Source: Ulvibacter sp047614245
Lineage (GTDB): Bacteria > Bacteroidota > Bacteroidia > Flavobacteriales > Flavobacteriaceae
Direction: 5' to 3'
Length of the DNA stretch: 24,036 nucleotides
Assembly: GCA_047614245.1 (NCBI GenBank)
Contig: JBLHIC010000033.1
Span: forward strand, 1-24,036
Of the stretch, positions 8,473 to 16,712 are shown one piece after another; within the stretch, counting starts at the first letter, position 1; the number at the start of each line of letters is the position of its first letter. Under the pieces are notes generated by a model. The model worked only from the letters and a program-made list of their open reading frames with translations, was not told the DNA's origin and searched no databases. The position numbers were made by a program, and so were the translations under genes.

Positions 8473-9822
8473 ATGAAGAATAAAGCGTTGTTTTGGTCAA
8501 TCACTGTCGCAGTATCAGGGTTTTTATTCGGTTTCGACACAGTAGTAATTTCTGGCGCAAACGAACCAATCAAGCAATTATGGAACACTTCACCTTTGTT
8601 CCATGGAACTTTTATTATGTCTATGGCCCTTTGGGGAACAGTGGTAGGGGCATTATTAGGAGGAATCCCAGCTGACAAATTTGGAAGACGTAGGACTTTA
8701 TTTTGGATTGGTGTTTTATTTTTAGTTTCTGCTATTGGATCGTCTTTTGCTCCTGATGAATATACCTTCTCATTCTTCAGATTCATTGGAGGACTTGGGG
8801 TAGGTGCATCATCCGTTGTAGCGCCAATGTATATATCTGAAATATCTACGGCTCACAATAGGGGAAAACTAGTTGCTCTATATCAGTTCAATATTGTATT
8901 CGGAATTTTTATAGCCTACTTTTCAAACTTAGCCTTACAAGGAGTTGGCGGTGCCAATGATTGGCGATGGATGCTTGGAGTTGAGGCGATTCCGGCCTTG
9001 ATTTTTTGTTTTATGATACTCGGGGTGCCCAGGAGTCCCCGTTGGCTTATGCTTAAAAAAGGGAACGAAGACGAAGCTCTAAAAGTTTTAGGTTCTGTAT
9101 ACTCGATTGATGTAGCGAGAACGAAGCTTGAAGAGATAAAAAATGAGATACTCGGGTCTGTTGAAAAAACTTCGAATGTATTTTCAAAAATTTATAGTTT
9201 TCCTCTAATGCTTGCTTTTTTGGTCGCCTTCTTCAATCAATTGTCTGGTATTAATTTTTTATTGTACTATGCACCTGAAATTTTTGGAAGAGCTGGCATT
9301 GAAAATCCATTTCTAGCTTCGGTGTATGTCGGTTTGGCTAATTTAGTATTTACTATTATTGGTATGAGTCTTATTGATAAATTTGGTAGGCGACAACTCT
9401 TAATTATTGGTTCGTTAGGCTATATTATGAGCTTATCGGTGGTCGCTTGGGCTTTTAAAACAGATGCGAGTGCTACTATTTTACTCACGTTTATTATAAT
9501 ATTTGTTGCATCACACGCGATTGGGCAAGGTGCTATTATTTGGGTGTTTATTTCTGAAATATTTCCGAATAAAGTTAGAGCAATGGGGAATTCTTTTGGT
9601 TGTGGAACCCACTGGGTATTCGCTGCACTTATAACACTCTTGACACCTGTGTTTTTAGATGAAAAAGCCGGAATTCTAAAAAATGACCCCTGGATTATTT
9701 TTGCTTTTTTTGCAGGTATGATGGTTCTTCAGTTGCTTTTTGCAATTTTCATAATGCCAGAAACAAAAGGGCTATCTCTGGAAGAGTTGAGTAAAAAATT
9801 AGTAAAAAATGATCGGCACTAA
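8473..9822 (+). CDS. MFS sugar transporter, sugar porter family
   Basis: The frame opens at a TTG (8449), but the ATG at 8473 puts the first membrane segment at the usual distance, giving 449 residues. Sugar-porter signatures are ADKFGRRRT (67-75), PRSPRWLM (186-193, where many relatives have PESPRWL), FNQLSGINFLLYYAPEI (254-270), DKFGRRQLL (302-310), SEIFPNKVRAMG (361-372) and PETKG (429-433). The hydrophobic pattern fits 12 inner-membrane helices with a central cytoplasmic loop near 190-240. It probably imports a sugar with protons. Its neighbours, GH32 and fructokinase, suggest fructose, sucrose or a short fructo-oligosaccharide. It is the first gene of the operon and lies downstream of a LacI-type operator. 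Confidence 0.93.
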   Translation: MKNKALFWSITVAVSGFLFGFDTVVISGANEPIKQLWNTSPLFHGTFIMSMALWGTVVGALLGGIPADKFGRRRTLFWIGVLFLVSAIGSSFAPDEYTFSFFRFIGGLGVGASSVVAPMYISEISTAHNRGKLVALYQFNIVFGIFIAYFSNLALQGVGGANDWRWMLGVEAIPALIFCFMILGVPRSPRWLMLKKGNEDEALKVLGSVYSIDVARTKLEEIKNEILGSVEKTSNVFSKIYSFPLMLAFLVAFFNQLSGINFLLYYAPEIFGRAGIENPFLASVYVGLANLVFTIIGMSLIDKFGRRQLLIIGSLGYIMSLSVVAWAFKTDASATILLTFIIIFVASHAIGQGAIIWVFISEIFPNKVRAMGNSFGCGTHWVFAALITLLTPVFLDEKAGILKNDPWIIFAFFAGMMVLQLLFAIFIMPETKGLSLEELSKKLVKNDRH

Positions 9823-9882
9823 CATTTTTTTTGGAAAAAAGGCTTAATCGGACTTACAACGATTACAATTATGCTAGGATGC
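9809..9882 (+). other. Out-of-frame lipoprotein signal peptide with T8-GG-A6 tract before the GH32 gene
   Basis: An ATG at 9809 overlaps the end of the MFS gene and starts MIGTNIFF in one frame. That frame stops at 9845-9847 after only 12 codons. The tract T8 (9825-9832), GG, A6 (9835-9840) follows. The +1 frame then reads WKKGLIGLTTITIMLGC directly into the GH32 gene, with Cys at 9880-9882. A single extra base in the tract would join both parts into a standard lipoprotein signal: start, basic Lys-Lys, hydrophobic core, then a MLGC lipobox with Cys25. As written, no ATG, GTG or TTG exists in the GH32 frame between the MFS stop (9820-9822) and 9871. Confidence 0.8.
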
Positions 9883-11421
9883 ATTAATACTTCAGATAAA
9901 AACGATACTTCATTAATGAGCTATTCCGAAGAAGACCTATATCGTCCTAATTTTCATTTTACTGCGAAAAAAAATTGGATGAACGACCCAAATGGGATGT
10001 TTTATTTAAATGGAACCTACCATCTCTATTTTCAATACTACCCAGACGATAGTGTATGGGGGCCGATGCATTGGGGACATGCAGTTAGTGAAGATTTAAT
10101 TCAATGGAAAGAAAAGCCCATCGCAATTTACCCAGACAGTTTGGGGTATATATTTTCAGGTAGTGCGGTAGTGGATCACGATAATAGAAGTGGGTTTGGA
10201 AAAGATGGCGTTACTCCTGTGATAGCAATTTTCACCTATCACGATAAGGTAAAAGAGAATAAAGGGGATCTTGATTTTGAAAGTCAGGCAATCGCTTATT
10301 CTAATGATGAAGGTCAGACTTGGACAAAATATTCAGGAAATCCAGTAATTCCTAATGCTGGGATTAAGGATTTTCGCGATCCAAAAGTTATTTGGGATAA
10401 AGATCGAAATCGTTGGGTGATGGTGCTTGCGACTTACGAAAAAACACTTTTTTACACATCTAACAATCTGAAAGAATGGGCTTATTTATCAAGCTTTGGT
10501 GAAGGAATTGGAGCGCATGAAGGTGTTTGGGAATGTCCAGATCTTTTCCCTATGAAAGTTCAAAATTCAAAGGAAGTAAAATGGATATTACTTCAGAGTT
10601 TGAATCCCGGTCATATTAATGGAGGATCAGGCACTCAGTATTTTATTGGAGATTTTGATGGCACCAATTTTATATTGGACGAAAAATTTGCACAAGACGT
10701 GGAAATGGACGGAGCCATTTGGTTGGATTATGGGCGTGATAATTACGCGGGTGTCACGTGGGCAAATGTTCCTGAAGAAGATGGAAGAACACTATTTATT
10801 GGATGGATGTCAAATTGGGATTATGCACAGTCAGTTCCAACTAATAAATGGCGAAGTTCTATGACTTTGGCCCGTGAGCTACAACTAACCCAAACAAATA
10901 ACAACTATCGATTAGCATCAGCACCCGTTAAGGAACTAAATAAATATAAAAAAACGATAGTCGATATTTCCAATATTAAGTTTAAAGGAGAATATTTGAT
11001 TTATGGAGGATTAAAAGAGGTTTTAAATAAATCTGTTATTGAAATCAAGCTAAAAAATTTAAGTAGTGAAAAATACAATTTTAGGTTATCCAATCAACAT
11101 GGAGGTAGACTTGATTTTGGCATTGACAATGTAAATTCTAACTTCTATGTCGATCGTACTAATTCTGGACTGAATGACTTTTCAGAAAAGTTCACCAATA
11201 CAATTTCAACGGCCTTTTTCAAATCACCCCAAGATGAAGTAACAATGGAGTTTGTTCTTGACAAAACATCTATTGAGATTTTTTACAATAATGGAGAAAT
11301 CGTTATGACAGAAATATTTTTTCCTAATTCACCTTTTCAAACTTTAAAACTGAGTACAACTAATGATTCTGATGTTATTTTACATAATTTAATAATTAGC
11401 CAATTAGAATTTAACAACTAG
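9871..11421 (+). CDS. Glycoside hydrolase family 32 (fructan/sucrose hydrolase)
   Basis: As read, the product has 516 residues from the ATG at 9871. The true start may be 9809 through a one-base shift, giving 537 residues and a lipoprotein. GH32 cleaves beta-fructofuranosyl bonds in sucrose, levan or inulin-type chains, retaining configuration. All three catalytic carboxylates are present: nucleophile Asp39 in NWMNDPNG, transition-state stabiliser Asp170 in FRDPKV, and acid/base Glu221 in WECPDLF. The five-bladed propeller is followed by the usual C-terminal beta-sandwich (about 360-516). The sequence does not tell whether it acts endo or exo, or on which linkage. The fructokinase gene follows after 5 bases. 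Without the shift the enzyme would lack a signal peptide and stay in the cytoplasm; with it, it would be lipidated. Confidence 0.93.
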   Translation: MLGCINTSDKNDTSLMSYSEEDLYRPNFHFTAKKNWMNDPNGMFYLNGTYHLYFQYYPDDSVWGPMHWGHAVSEDLIQWKEKPIAIYPDSLGYIFSGSAVVDHDNRSGFGKDGVTPVIAIFTYHDKVKENKGDLDFESQAIAYSNDEGQTWTKYSGNPVIPNAGIKDFRDPKVIWDKDRNRWVMVLATYEKTLFYTSNNLKEWAYLSSFGEGIGAHEGVWECPDLFPMKVQNSKEVKWILLQSLNPGHINGGSGTQYFIGDFDGTNFILDEKFAQDVEMDGAIWLDYGRDNYAGVTWANVPEEDGRTLFIGWMSNWDYAQSVPTNKWRSSMTLARELQLTQTNNNYRLASAPVKELNKYKKTIVDISNIKFKGEYLIYGGLKEVLNKSVIEIKLKNLSSEKYNFRLSNQHGGRLDFGIDNVNSNFYVDRTNSGLNDFSEKFTNTISTAFFKSPQDEVTMEFVLDKTSIEIFYNNGEIVMTEIFFPNSPFQTLKLSTTNDSDVILHNLIISQLEFNN

Positions 11422-11426
11422 AGTCT

Positions 11427-12305
11427 ATGAGCTATTTTACATGTTTTGGAGAGGTGCTTTGGGATCTTTTTCCAAATGAAGCAAAAATCGGAGGTGCTCC
11501 TTTAAATGTTGCGTTTCGATTAAAAACATTTGACAATAATGTAGCTATTATTAGTGCAGTAGGTAGAGATGTTCTTGGTAAAAAATTAATTCAGTACTTA
11601 GATGCAAATTTGATAAATACTGAATTTATTCAAACTCTTGATGACTTCCAGACGGGAAAGGTTAATGTTAGTTTAGATGAGTATGGATCTGCCGCCTACG
11701 AAATACAATTTCCAGTAGCCTGGGATCATATTCAAATGAATAAAGAAGTCTTAGCGCAAGTAGAGCGGAGCAAGGTTTTTGTTTTTGGAAGTTTAGCTTG
11801 TAGAAATTCTGTTTCAAAAAGCACTTTATTTGAATTATTGAAGGTTGCTAATTTTAAAGTTTTTGATGTGAACTTACGTCCTCCACATTTCTCTCAAGAA
11901 ATACTTAGTGAATTAATGAGTAGCGCTACTTTTATTAAATTCAATGAAGAAGAACTTGAACTCATTGCTAAAAATATAGGTTCTAACTTTACTTCAGTTG
12001 AAGAAAATATGACCTTTATTTCAAGTTCATCCGGCGCCAAATATGTTTGTGTTACCAGAGGAGGTGACGGCGCTATTTTATTAATTGAAGGGAGTTTTTA
12101 CTATAATGCGGGTTATAAGATTATTGTCAAAGATACGGTCGGTGCTGGAGATTCGTTCTTAGCAACACTCATCAACAACTTATTGTCTGATGTTAAACCT
12201 CAAACCGCATTGGACTATGCGTGTGCTGTCGGAACCCTAGTTGCTGGCCGCGAGGGTGCGAACCCAGATATACTTGGGGCAGATATAATCAATCTTATGC
12301 GGTAA
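11427..12305 (+). CDS. PfkB-family carbohydrate kinase, probable fructokinase
   Basis: The 292-residue ribokinase-fold kinase carries the N-terminal sugar-binding GGAPLNVA motif (22-29), the DVNLRPP segment (147-153) typical of fructokinases, and the ATP/anion-hole signature DTVGAGDSF (236-244) with catalytic Asp242. Fructokinase phosphorylates fructose to fructose-6-phosphate in the cytoplasm. Its position 5 bases after a GH32 gene supports fructose as substrate over ribose or adenosine. Its stop is 7 bases from the stop of the convergent lacI gene, with no clear terminator between them. Confidence 0.9.
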   Translation: MSYFTCFGEVLWDLFPNEAKIGGAPLNVAFRLKTFDNNVAIISAVGRDVLGKKLIQYLDANLINTEFIQTLDDFQTGKVNVSLDEYGSAAYEIQFPVAWDHIQMNKEVLAQVERSKVFVFGSLACRNSVSKSTLFELLKVANFKVFDVNLRPPHFSQEILSELMSSATFIKFNEEELELIAKNIGSNFTSVEENMTFISSSSGAKYVCVTRGGDGAILLIEGSFYYNAGYKIIVKDTVGAGDSFLATLINNLLSDVKPQTALDYACAVGTLVAGREGANPDILGADIINLMR

Positions 12306-12312
12306 TACCGTT

Positions 12313-13332
12313 TTATCTAGTGGAATCCCTAATGACAATATTAGTTGGAATTTCAATAGTAATAAATTCCGTAGGAACCTTGTTTTTGTTATTTGTTATT
12401 TCCTCAAAAAGGAGTTTAAAAGCAGCAGATCCCATTTCCAATCCTGGCTGGTTAACAGTTGATAAGCTAGGTGAAGTTATTTGAGACAAAAACCAATTAC
12501 TAAATCCAATAATAGAAACTTCCTCTGGAATTTTAACTCCGGCTTCTTTAAATTTAACTAGGAGCCCTGTAGCTAGCAAGTCTGTAAATGCAAAAATGCC
12601 ATCAATCTTTTGATTAGAAGCCAGAATTTCTTCCGCCACTTTCCTCCCATCTTCGTAAGACAAATGTTCTGCTTCAAATACTAAAGCCTTGTTATATTCA
12701 AGTCCATGTGCTTCTAATGCTTCTTTATATCCCAGAAATCTATGAATTGTAGTTTGTGGTTTTAATGGGCCACGGACGTGTGCAATATTTCTACAACCTG
12801 AATCGATTAAATACTTGGTTGCCTCAAATGCTGCTTTTTTGTCATCTATAACTACTTGGTTACAATTAATCAACCTTGAAATTTTATCAAACAATACAAC
12901 CGGAATTTCTTCATCTATTATAGCATTAATATGCTTAAAGCTGACTGTGTCCTCAGCAAGAGATATTAAAATTCCGTCAACGTTTTTATCTAACAATAAT
13001 TCAATTTGCTTTTTTTCATTTTCATAAGACTCATCAGATTGTAGTGTAATTACTAAATATCCCTGCTTTTCTGCAGCTTTTATAACCCCAAGAATAATAT
13101 TGGCAAAAAAGTGGTGAACTATTTCGGGAATAATTAAGCCAATTATTTTAGATTCTTGATTTCGCAAACTTTGTGCAAACGAATTTGGTTTATATTTTAG
13201 CTCCGCAGCAAGCTCCTTAACCTCACTTTTTGTCTTGGCACTTATATCAGGATAATCCTTTAAAGCTTTTGATGCGGTTGCAATTGAAATGCCTAAAGTT
13301 TCTGCTATTAAGCTTAGTGTTATTTTTGCCAT
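12313..13332 (-). CDS. LacI-family transcriptional regulator
   Basis: The 339-residue repressor has an N-terminal helix-turn-helix (4-24, LSLIAETLGISIATASKAL) in the exact LacI register. Ile17-Ala18 and Lys22 occupy the base-reading positions, and the hinge helix PNSFAQSLR places Leu56 where LacI inserts its minor-groove leucine. Residues about 60-339 form the periplasmic-binding-like effector domain (KIIGLIIPEIVHHFFANII, then the D-G-I-L-I-S strand, ending IPTNIVIRDSTR). It is expected to release DNA on binding a sugar or sugar phosphate. It lies between the catabolic operon and the divergent susC, and matching operators lie before both, so it is the likely local regulator and may also control itself. 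Confidence 0.94.
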   Translation of the reverse strand: MAKITLSLIAETLGISIATASKALKDYPDISAKTKSEVKELAAELKYKPNSFAQSLRNQESKIIGLIIPEIVHHFFANIILGVIKAAEKQGYLVITLQSDESYENEKKQIELLLDKNVDGILISLAEDTVSFKHINAIIDEEIPVVLFDKISRLINCNQVVIDDKKAAFEATKYLIDSGCRNIAHVRGPLKPQTTIHRFLGYKEALEAHGLEYNKALVFEAEHLSYEDGRKVAEEILASNQKIDGIFAFTDLLATGLLVKFKEAGVKIPEEVSIIGFSNWFLSQITSPSLSTVNQPGLEMGSAAFKLLFEEITNNKNKVPTEFITIEIPTNIVIRDSTR

Positions 13333-13612
13333 TGCGAGGAGTTAATTATGTGTAAAAAAATATTCCAGAATAATTCTTTGAATATAGATACTAATTTTAT
13401 ACTTTACCATCGTATAATTAGGAATCTGTCAAAATTACGCAATTTCGAAAACGTTTTCGGTACCCATAATAGATAATTAGAGTGGAAATCTGTTTAAATG
13501 ACCGAAAAATGCATTAAACTTGAAGCTAATTCTATTTTAGATGTATTAATTGTACATTTACAAATCATTAACTTTAGCGAATAAAAATTTATTAATTAAC
13601 AAACGATCAACT
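13333..13612. promoter_or_regulatory. Divergent lacI/susC control region
   Basis: These 280 AT-rich bases hold no gene. They separate the lacI start (13332) from the susC ATG (13613) and must contain both promoters. The LacI-type operator at 13446-13459 lies 113 bases from lacI and 153 from susC. TACATTTA (13553-13560) and TAACTTTA (13569-13576) each differ from the TAnnTTTG -7 consensus only at the last base. Neither has a well-placed -33 element, so the exact promoter is not assigned. Confidence 0.6.
13446..13459. promoter_or_regulatory. LacI-type operator between lacI and susC (perfect palindrome)
   Basis: CGAAAACGTTTTCG is a perfect 14-base palindrome centred on CG, the textbook form of a LacI/GalR operator. 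Its placement between the divergent lacI and susC genes suits control of both. It matches the operator at 8370-8383 in 13 of 14 bases. Confidence 0.85.
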
Positions 13613-16600
13613 ATGAAATTTAAATTACTCAAGAAACTGGTGTTTTCGACCATTTTTATGTTCGGAAGCATGGCATTTGCTCAAACGGTGAGTGGTGTAG
13701 TAACCGAAGCATCGGGCCCCTTAGGCGGTGTGAATATTTTGGAGAAAGGAACTTCTAATGGAGTTCTAACCGATTTTGATGGGAATTATTCTATTGACAC
13801 CTCAACGGATAATCCTGTATTAGTCTTTAGTTATATTGGATATTTAACCCAAGAAATAGCTGTGGCTGGACAAACAAATCTCAATATCTCATTGTCCGAA
13901 GATGCTGCCGTATTAGATGAAGTTATTGTAATTGGTTATGGTACAACTACCCTGAGAGATGCTACAGGTGCTGTTGCATCGGTGAAAGCAGAAGATTTTA
14001 ATGGCGGTATTATTTCATCCCCAGAACAATTAATTCAAGGGAAAACCGCAGGTGTTCAAATAAGTTCATCTAGTGGTGAACCTGGAGCAGGGATTGCAAT
14101 ACGTATTAGAGGTACATCATCTGTTAGCTCGAATAACAATCCACTTTTTGTTGTTGATGGTGTTCCATTATCTGATGGAGGCTCGCCTGGTGGAAGTGAC
14201 TTAGGTTTTGGAGCGGGACCTGCGAAGAACCCACTTAGTTTTTTAAATCCTAGTGATATAGAAAGTATTTCCATTCTAAAAGATGCCTCTGCGACTGCCA
14301 TATATGGTTCAAGAGGTGCAAACGGTGTGGTTATCATAACTACAAAAACTGGAAGAGCTGGAGCAGGTGGTGTGTTTGAATTTAATACGAATTTGAGTAC
14401 TTCACAAACTGCGAAGAGATTTGATTTACTAGACAGACCGGCGTTTCTTTCCGCAATTACTGAATACGGAGGAAATGCAGCGGTTCAAGATTTTGGAAGG
14501 AGCACTGATTGGCAAGATGTTATTTTTAGAACTTCAACATCTACCGACAATAATCTTTCTTATGCTAATAATTACGGTGATGGTAATGTAAGGGCTTCCT
14601 TTAATTATGGCAAACAATTTGGTGTTGTTGAAAATTCAGATCAGGAGAGAATCACTGGTCGTCTGAATATGTCACATCGCTTTTTTGACAATAAATTGAA
14701 ATTAAATGCTAATGTTAGTTTTTCTAGAATTAATGATCAAGGAGCAGCAACTTCTAACAACGCTGGATCTTTAGGAAATTTATTGGGATCTGCTTATTTT
14801 GCAAATCCAACTTGGCCAACTTTTCCTACATTTAATACAGGAAGTGCTCTCAATCCTGCTCAGCTTCTCAAATTTTTTCGAGATAAAACCAAAACGAACC
14901 GTGTCCTTTTAAATGGTTCTGCTGAATACTCAATATTATCCAATTTGAAAGCTAAAGTAAATCTTGGTTATGATGGATCTGATGCAGAAAGAACACAAGT
15001 GATAAGTGGAGAGGTAAATAGTGGATTTAATAACGGTACTATAGGGAATGGTCGAGGATCTTATCAAGATATTAACGTAAAGAATACATTAATGGAATTT
15101 ACGTTAAACTATGACAAAGAATTCACAAATTCAAAATTAGACTTATTAGTTGGTTACTCATATCAGCAATTCCAAAATTATGGAAGAACAATAAACGGTT
15201 TTGGTTTTGGAACAGGGAATTTAGATGTAATGGGGCAGGATCTACAAAATTCTGCTAATACTATTGAACAGGCTATTACTTCTTCTTACCAACAGTTTGG
15301 TTTTAGTAATGCTGGTTTATTTGTAAATCAAGTTATTCCTGAAATTAATTCAGCTGTTCCGGTTATAGCGCCAAATAGATTAGCAGTACAATCTGTAACG
15401 GGAGATTATTTTGATAATACCGATGAGTTACAATCTTTCTTTGGAAGATTAAATTACTCGATTGCAGATAAATATTTATTTACTGCAACTATTCGAGGTG
15501 ATGGTTCATCACGATTTGGTCCAAATAACCAGTACGGTTATTTCCCTTCCGGAGCTTTTGCTTGGCAAATACATGAAGAAAATTTCATGCCCGACGCTGT
15601 TTCTACGCTTAAACTTCGCATAGGATATGGTATTACAGGTAACCAAGATGGTCTTGGATATGGTAACTTTACATTTAGACAGCGTTTTAGCGCTCCAGGT
15701 ATTGGAAACGGCGGTGAAGTAAACCTAGGTGGAGTTTCGGCTGTTGCATTCCAAAATGACGACTTAAAATGGGAAACAACTACACAAGCTGGTCTTGGTT
15801 TCGACTTTGGATTCGCAAATGATCGTTTAAATGGTTCACTTGATTTTTATCACAAAAAGACTAATGATTTAATTCTTCAACAAGAATCTGCTCAACCTGC
15901 GGTTCAACCTTTCGTATTTTCAAATGTAGATGCCGACGTTATTAACCAAGGAGTCGAGTTTGCTTTAAATTATGACATTATACAGAAGGATGATGTGACT
16001 TGGAATTTAGGGTTTAATGTCTCTTATAATAAAAATGAAGTACAAAACTTTTCGGGTTTAATTCAAACAGGAGAAATTAATGGTAATGGATTAACTGGAG
16101 CATACGCTCAATTATTAGCGGAAGGTCAACCTTTGTTCTCATATTACTTAAGAGAATTTGGAGGATTTGATGCCGCCGGTGTTTCTATCTATCCTAATGG
16201 AGATAAACAAGAATTTGTAGGTAAAAGTGCTTTGCCAGATTACGTTGTAGGTATCTCGACTAGTTTTACTTACAAAAGACTGAGCTTAGCAGCGTACTTA
16301 AATGGACAATACGGACAATATATATACAACAATACTGCTAATGCTTATCAAACTGCAGGTATTATTGGTAGTGGCCAGAACGTTACAACAGATGTACTTA
16401 CTAATGGGGAATCAACGGCAAATGCTCCTGATGTTTCAACTCGATTCTTGGAGAAAGGTGATTTCTTAAGGTTAGCAAATCTTTCAGTAGGTTATGACCT
16501 TAAAATGAAACAAGACGGTGCTCTAAAAACATTGCGTTTTTCACTTACCGGTTCAAATCTTTTTGTAATCACTCCTTATTCTGGATTAGATCCTGAAGTA

Positions 16601-16702
16601 GATACACCAAAGTCACTTAACAATATCCCTTCTGCTGGTATTGATTATCTTAGTTATCCAAGAGCCAAAAGTTATACGCTTGGAATAAATGCAACCTTTT
16701 AA
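13613..16702 (+). CDS. SusC-like TonB-dependent outer-membrane glycan transporter
   Basis: The frame reaches back to a TTG at 13550, but the ATG at 13613 starts directly with a signal peptide (MKFKLLKKLVFSTIFMFG...AFA|QTV), giving 1029 residues. Residues 24-97 are a carboxypeptidase-D-like regulatory domain (VSGVVTEASGPLGGVNI). LDEVIVIGYG (101-110) marks the TonB-box region, and the plug (about 113-235) includes IRIRGTSSVSSNNNPLFVVD and ATAIYGSRGANGVVIITTK. The remainder is the 22-strand barrel, ending in YPRAKSYTLGINATF. It imports glycan fragments across the outer membrane using TonB energy, with SusD as the lid. The substrate is inferred as a fructan or fructo-oligosaccharide from the adjacent GH32 operon and shared operator. 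Confidence 0.97.
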   Translation: MKFKLLKKLVFSTIFMFGSMAFAQTVSGVVTEASGPLGGVNILEKGTSNGVLTDFDGNYSIDTSTDNPVLVFSYIGYLTQEIAVAGQTNLNISLSEDAAVLDEVIVIGYGTTTLRDATGAVASVKAEDFNGGIISSPEQLIQGKTAGVQISSSSGEPGAGIAIRIRGTSSVSSNNNPLFVVDGVPLSDGGSPGGSDLGFGAGPAKNPLSFLNPSDIESISILKDASATAIYGSRGANGVVIITTKTGRAGAGGVFEFNTNLSTSQTAKRFDLLDRPAFLSAITEYGGNAAVQDFGRSTDWQDVIFRTSTSTDNNLSYANNYGDGNVRASFNYGKQFGVVENSDQERITGRLNMSHRFFDNKLKLNANVSFSRINDQGAATSNNAGSLGNLLGSAYFANPTWPTFPTFNTGSALNPAQLLKFFRDKTKTNRVLLNGSAEYSILSNLKAKVNLGYDGSDAERTQVISGEVNSGFNNGTIGNGRGSYQDINVKNTLMEFTLNYDKEFTNSKLDLLVGYSYQQFQNYGRTINGFGFGTGNLDVMGQDLQNSANTIEQAITSSYQQFGFSNAGLFVNQVIPEINSAVPVIAPNRLAVQSVTGDYFDNTDELQSFFGRLNYSIADKYLFTATIRGDGSSRFGPNNQYGYFPSGAFAWQIHEENFMPDAVSTLKLRIGYGITGNQDGLGYGNFTFRQRFSAPGIGNGGEVNLGGVSAVAFQNDDLKWETTTQAGLGFDFGFANDRLNGSLDFYHKKTNDLILQQESAQPAVQPFVFSNVDADVINQGVEFALNYDIIQKDDVTWNLGFNVSYNKNEVQNFSGLIQTGEINGNGLTGAYAQLLAEGQPLFSYYLREFGGFDAAGVSIYPNGDKQEFVGKSALPDYVVGISTSFTYKRLSLAAYLNGQYGQYIYNNTANAYQTAGIIGSGQNVTTDVLTNGESTANAPDVSTRFLEKGDFLRLANLSVGYDLKMKQDGALKTLRFSLTGSNLFVITPYSGLDPEVDTPKSLNNIPSAGIDYLSYPRAKSYTLGINATF

Positions 16703-16712
16703 AAAATATATT

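Noticed and set aside
12306..12312. Possible shared terminator between the convergent fructokinase and lacI genes
   Set aside because: Only 7 bases separate the stops, and no hairpin with a T-run is visible on either side.
13550..13612. TTG start extending SusC by 21 residues
   Set aside because: The extension would place polar residues before a complete signal peptide; the ATG at 13613 starts it properly.
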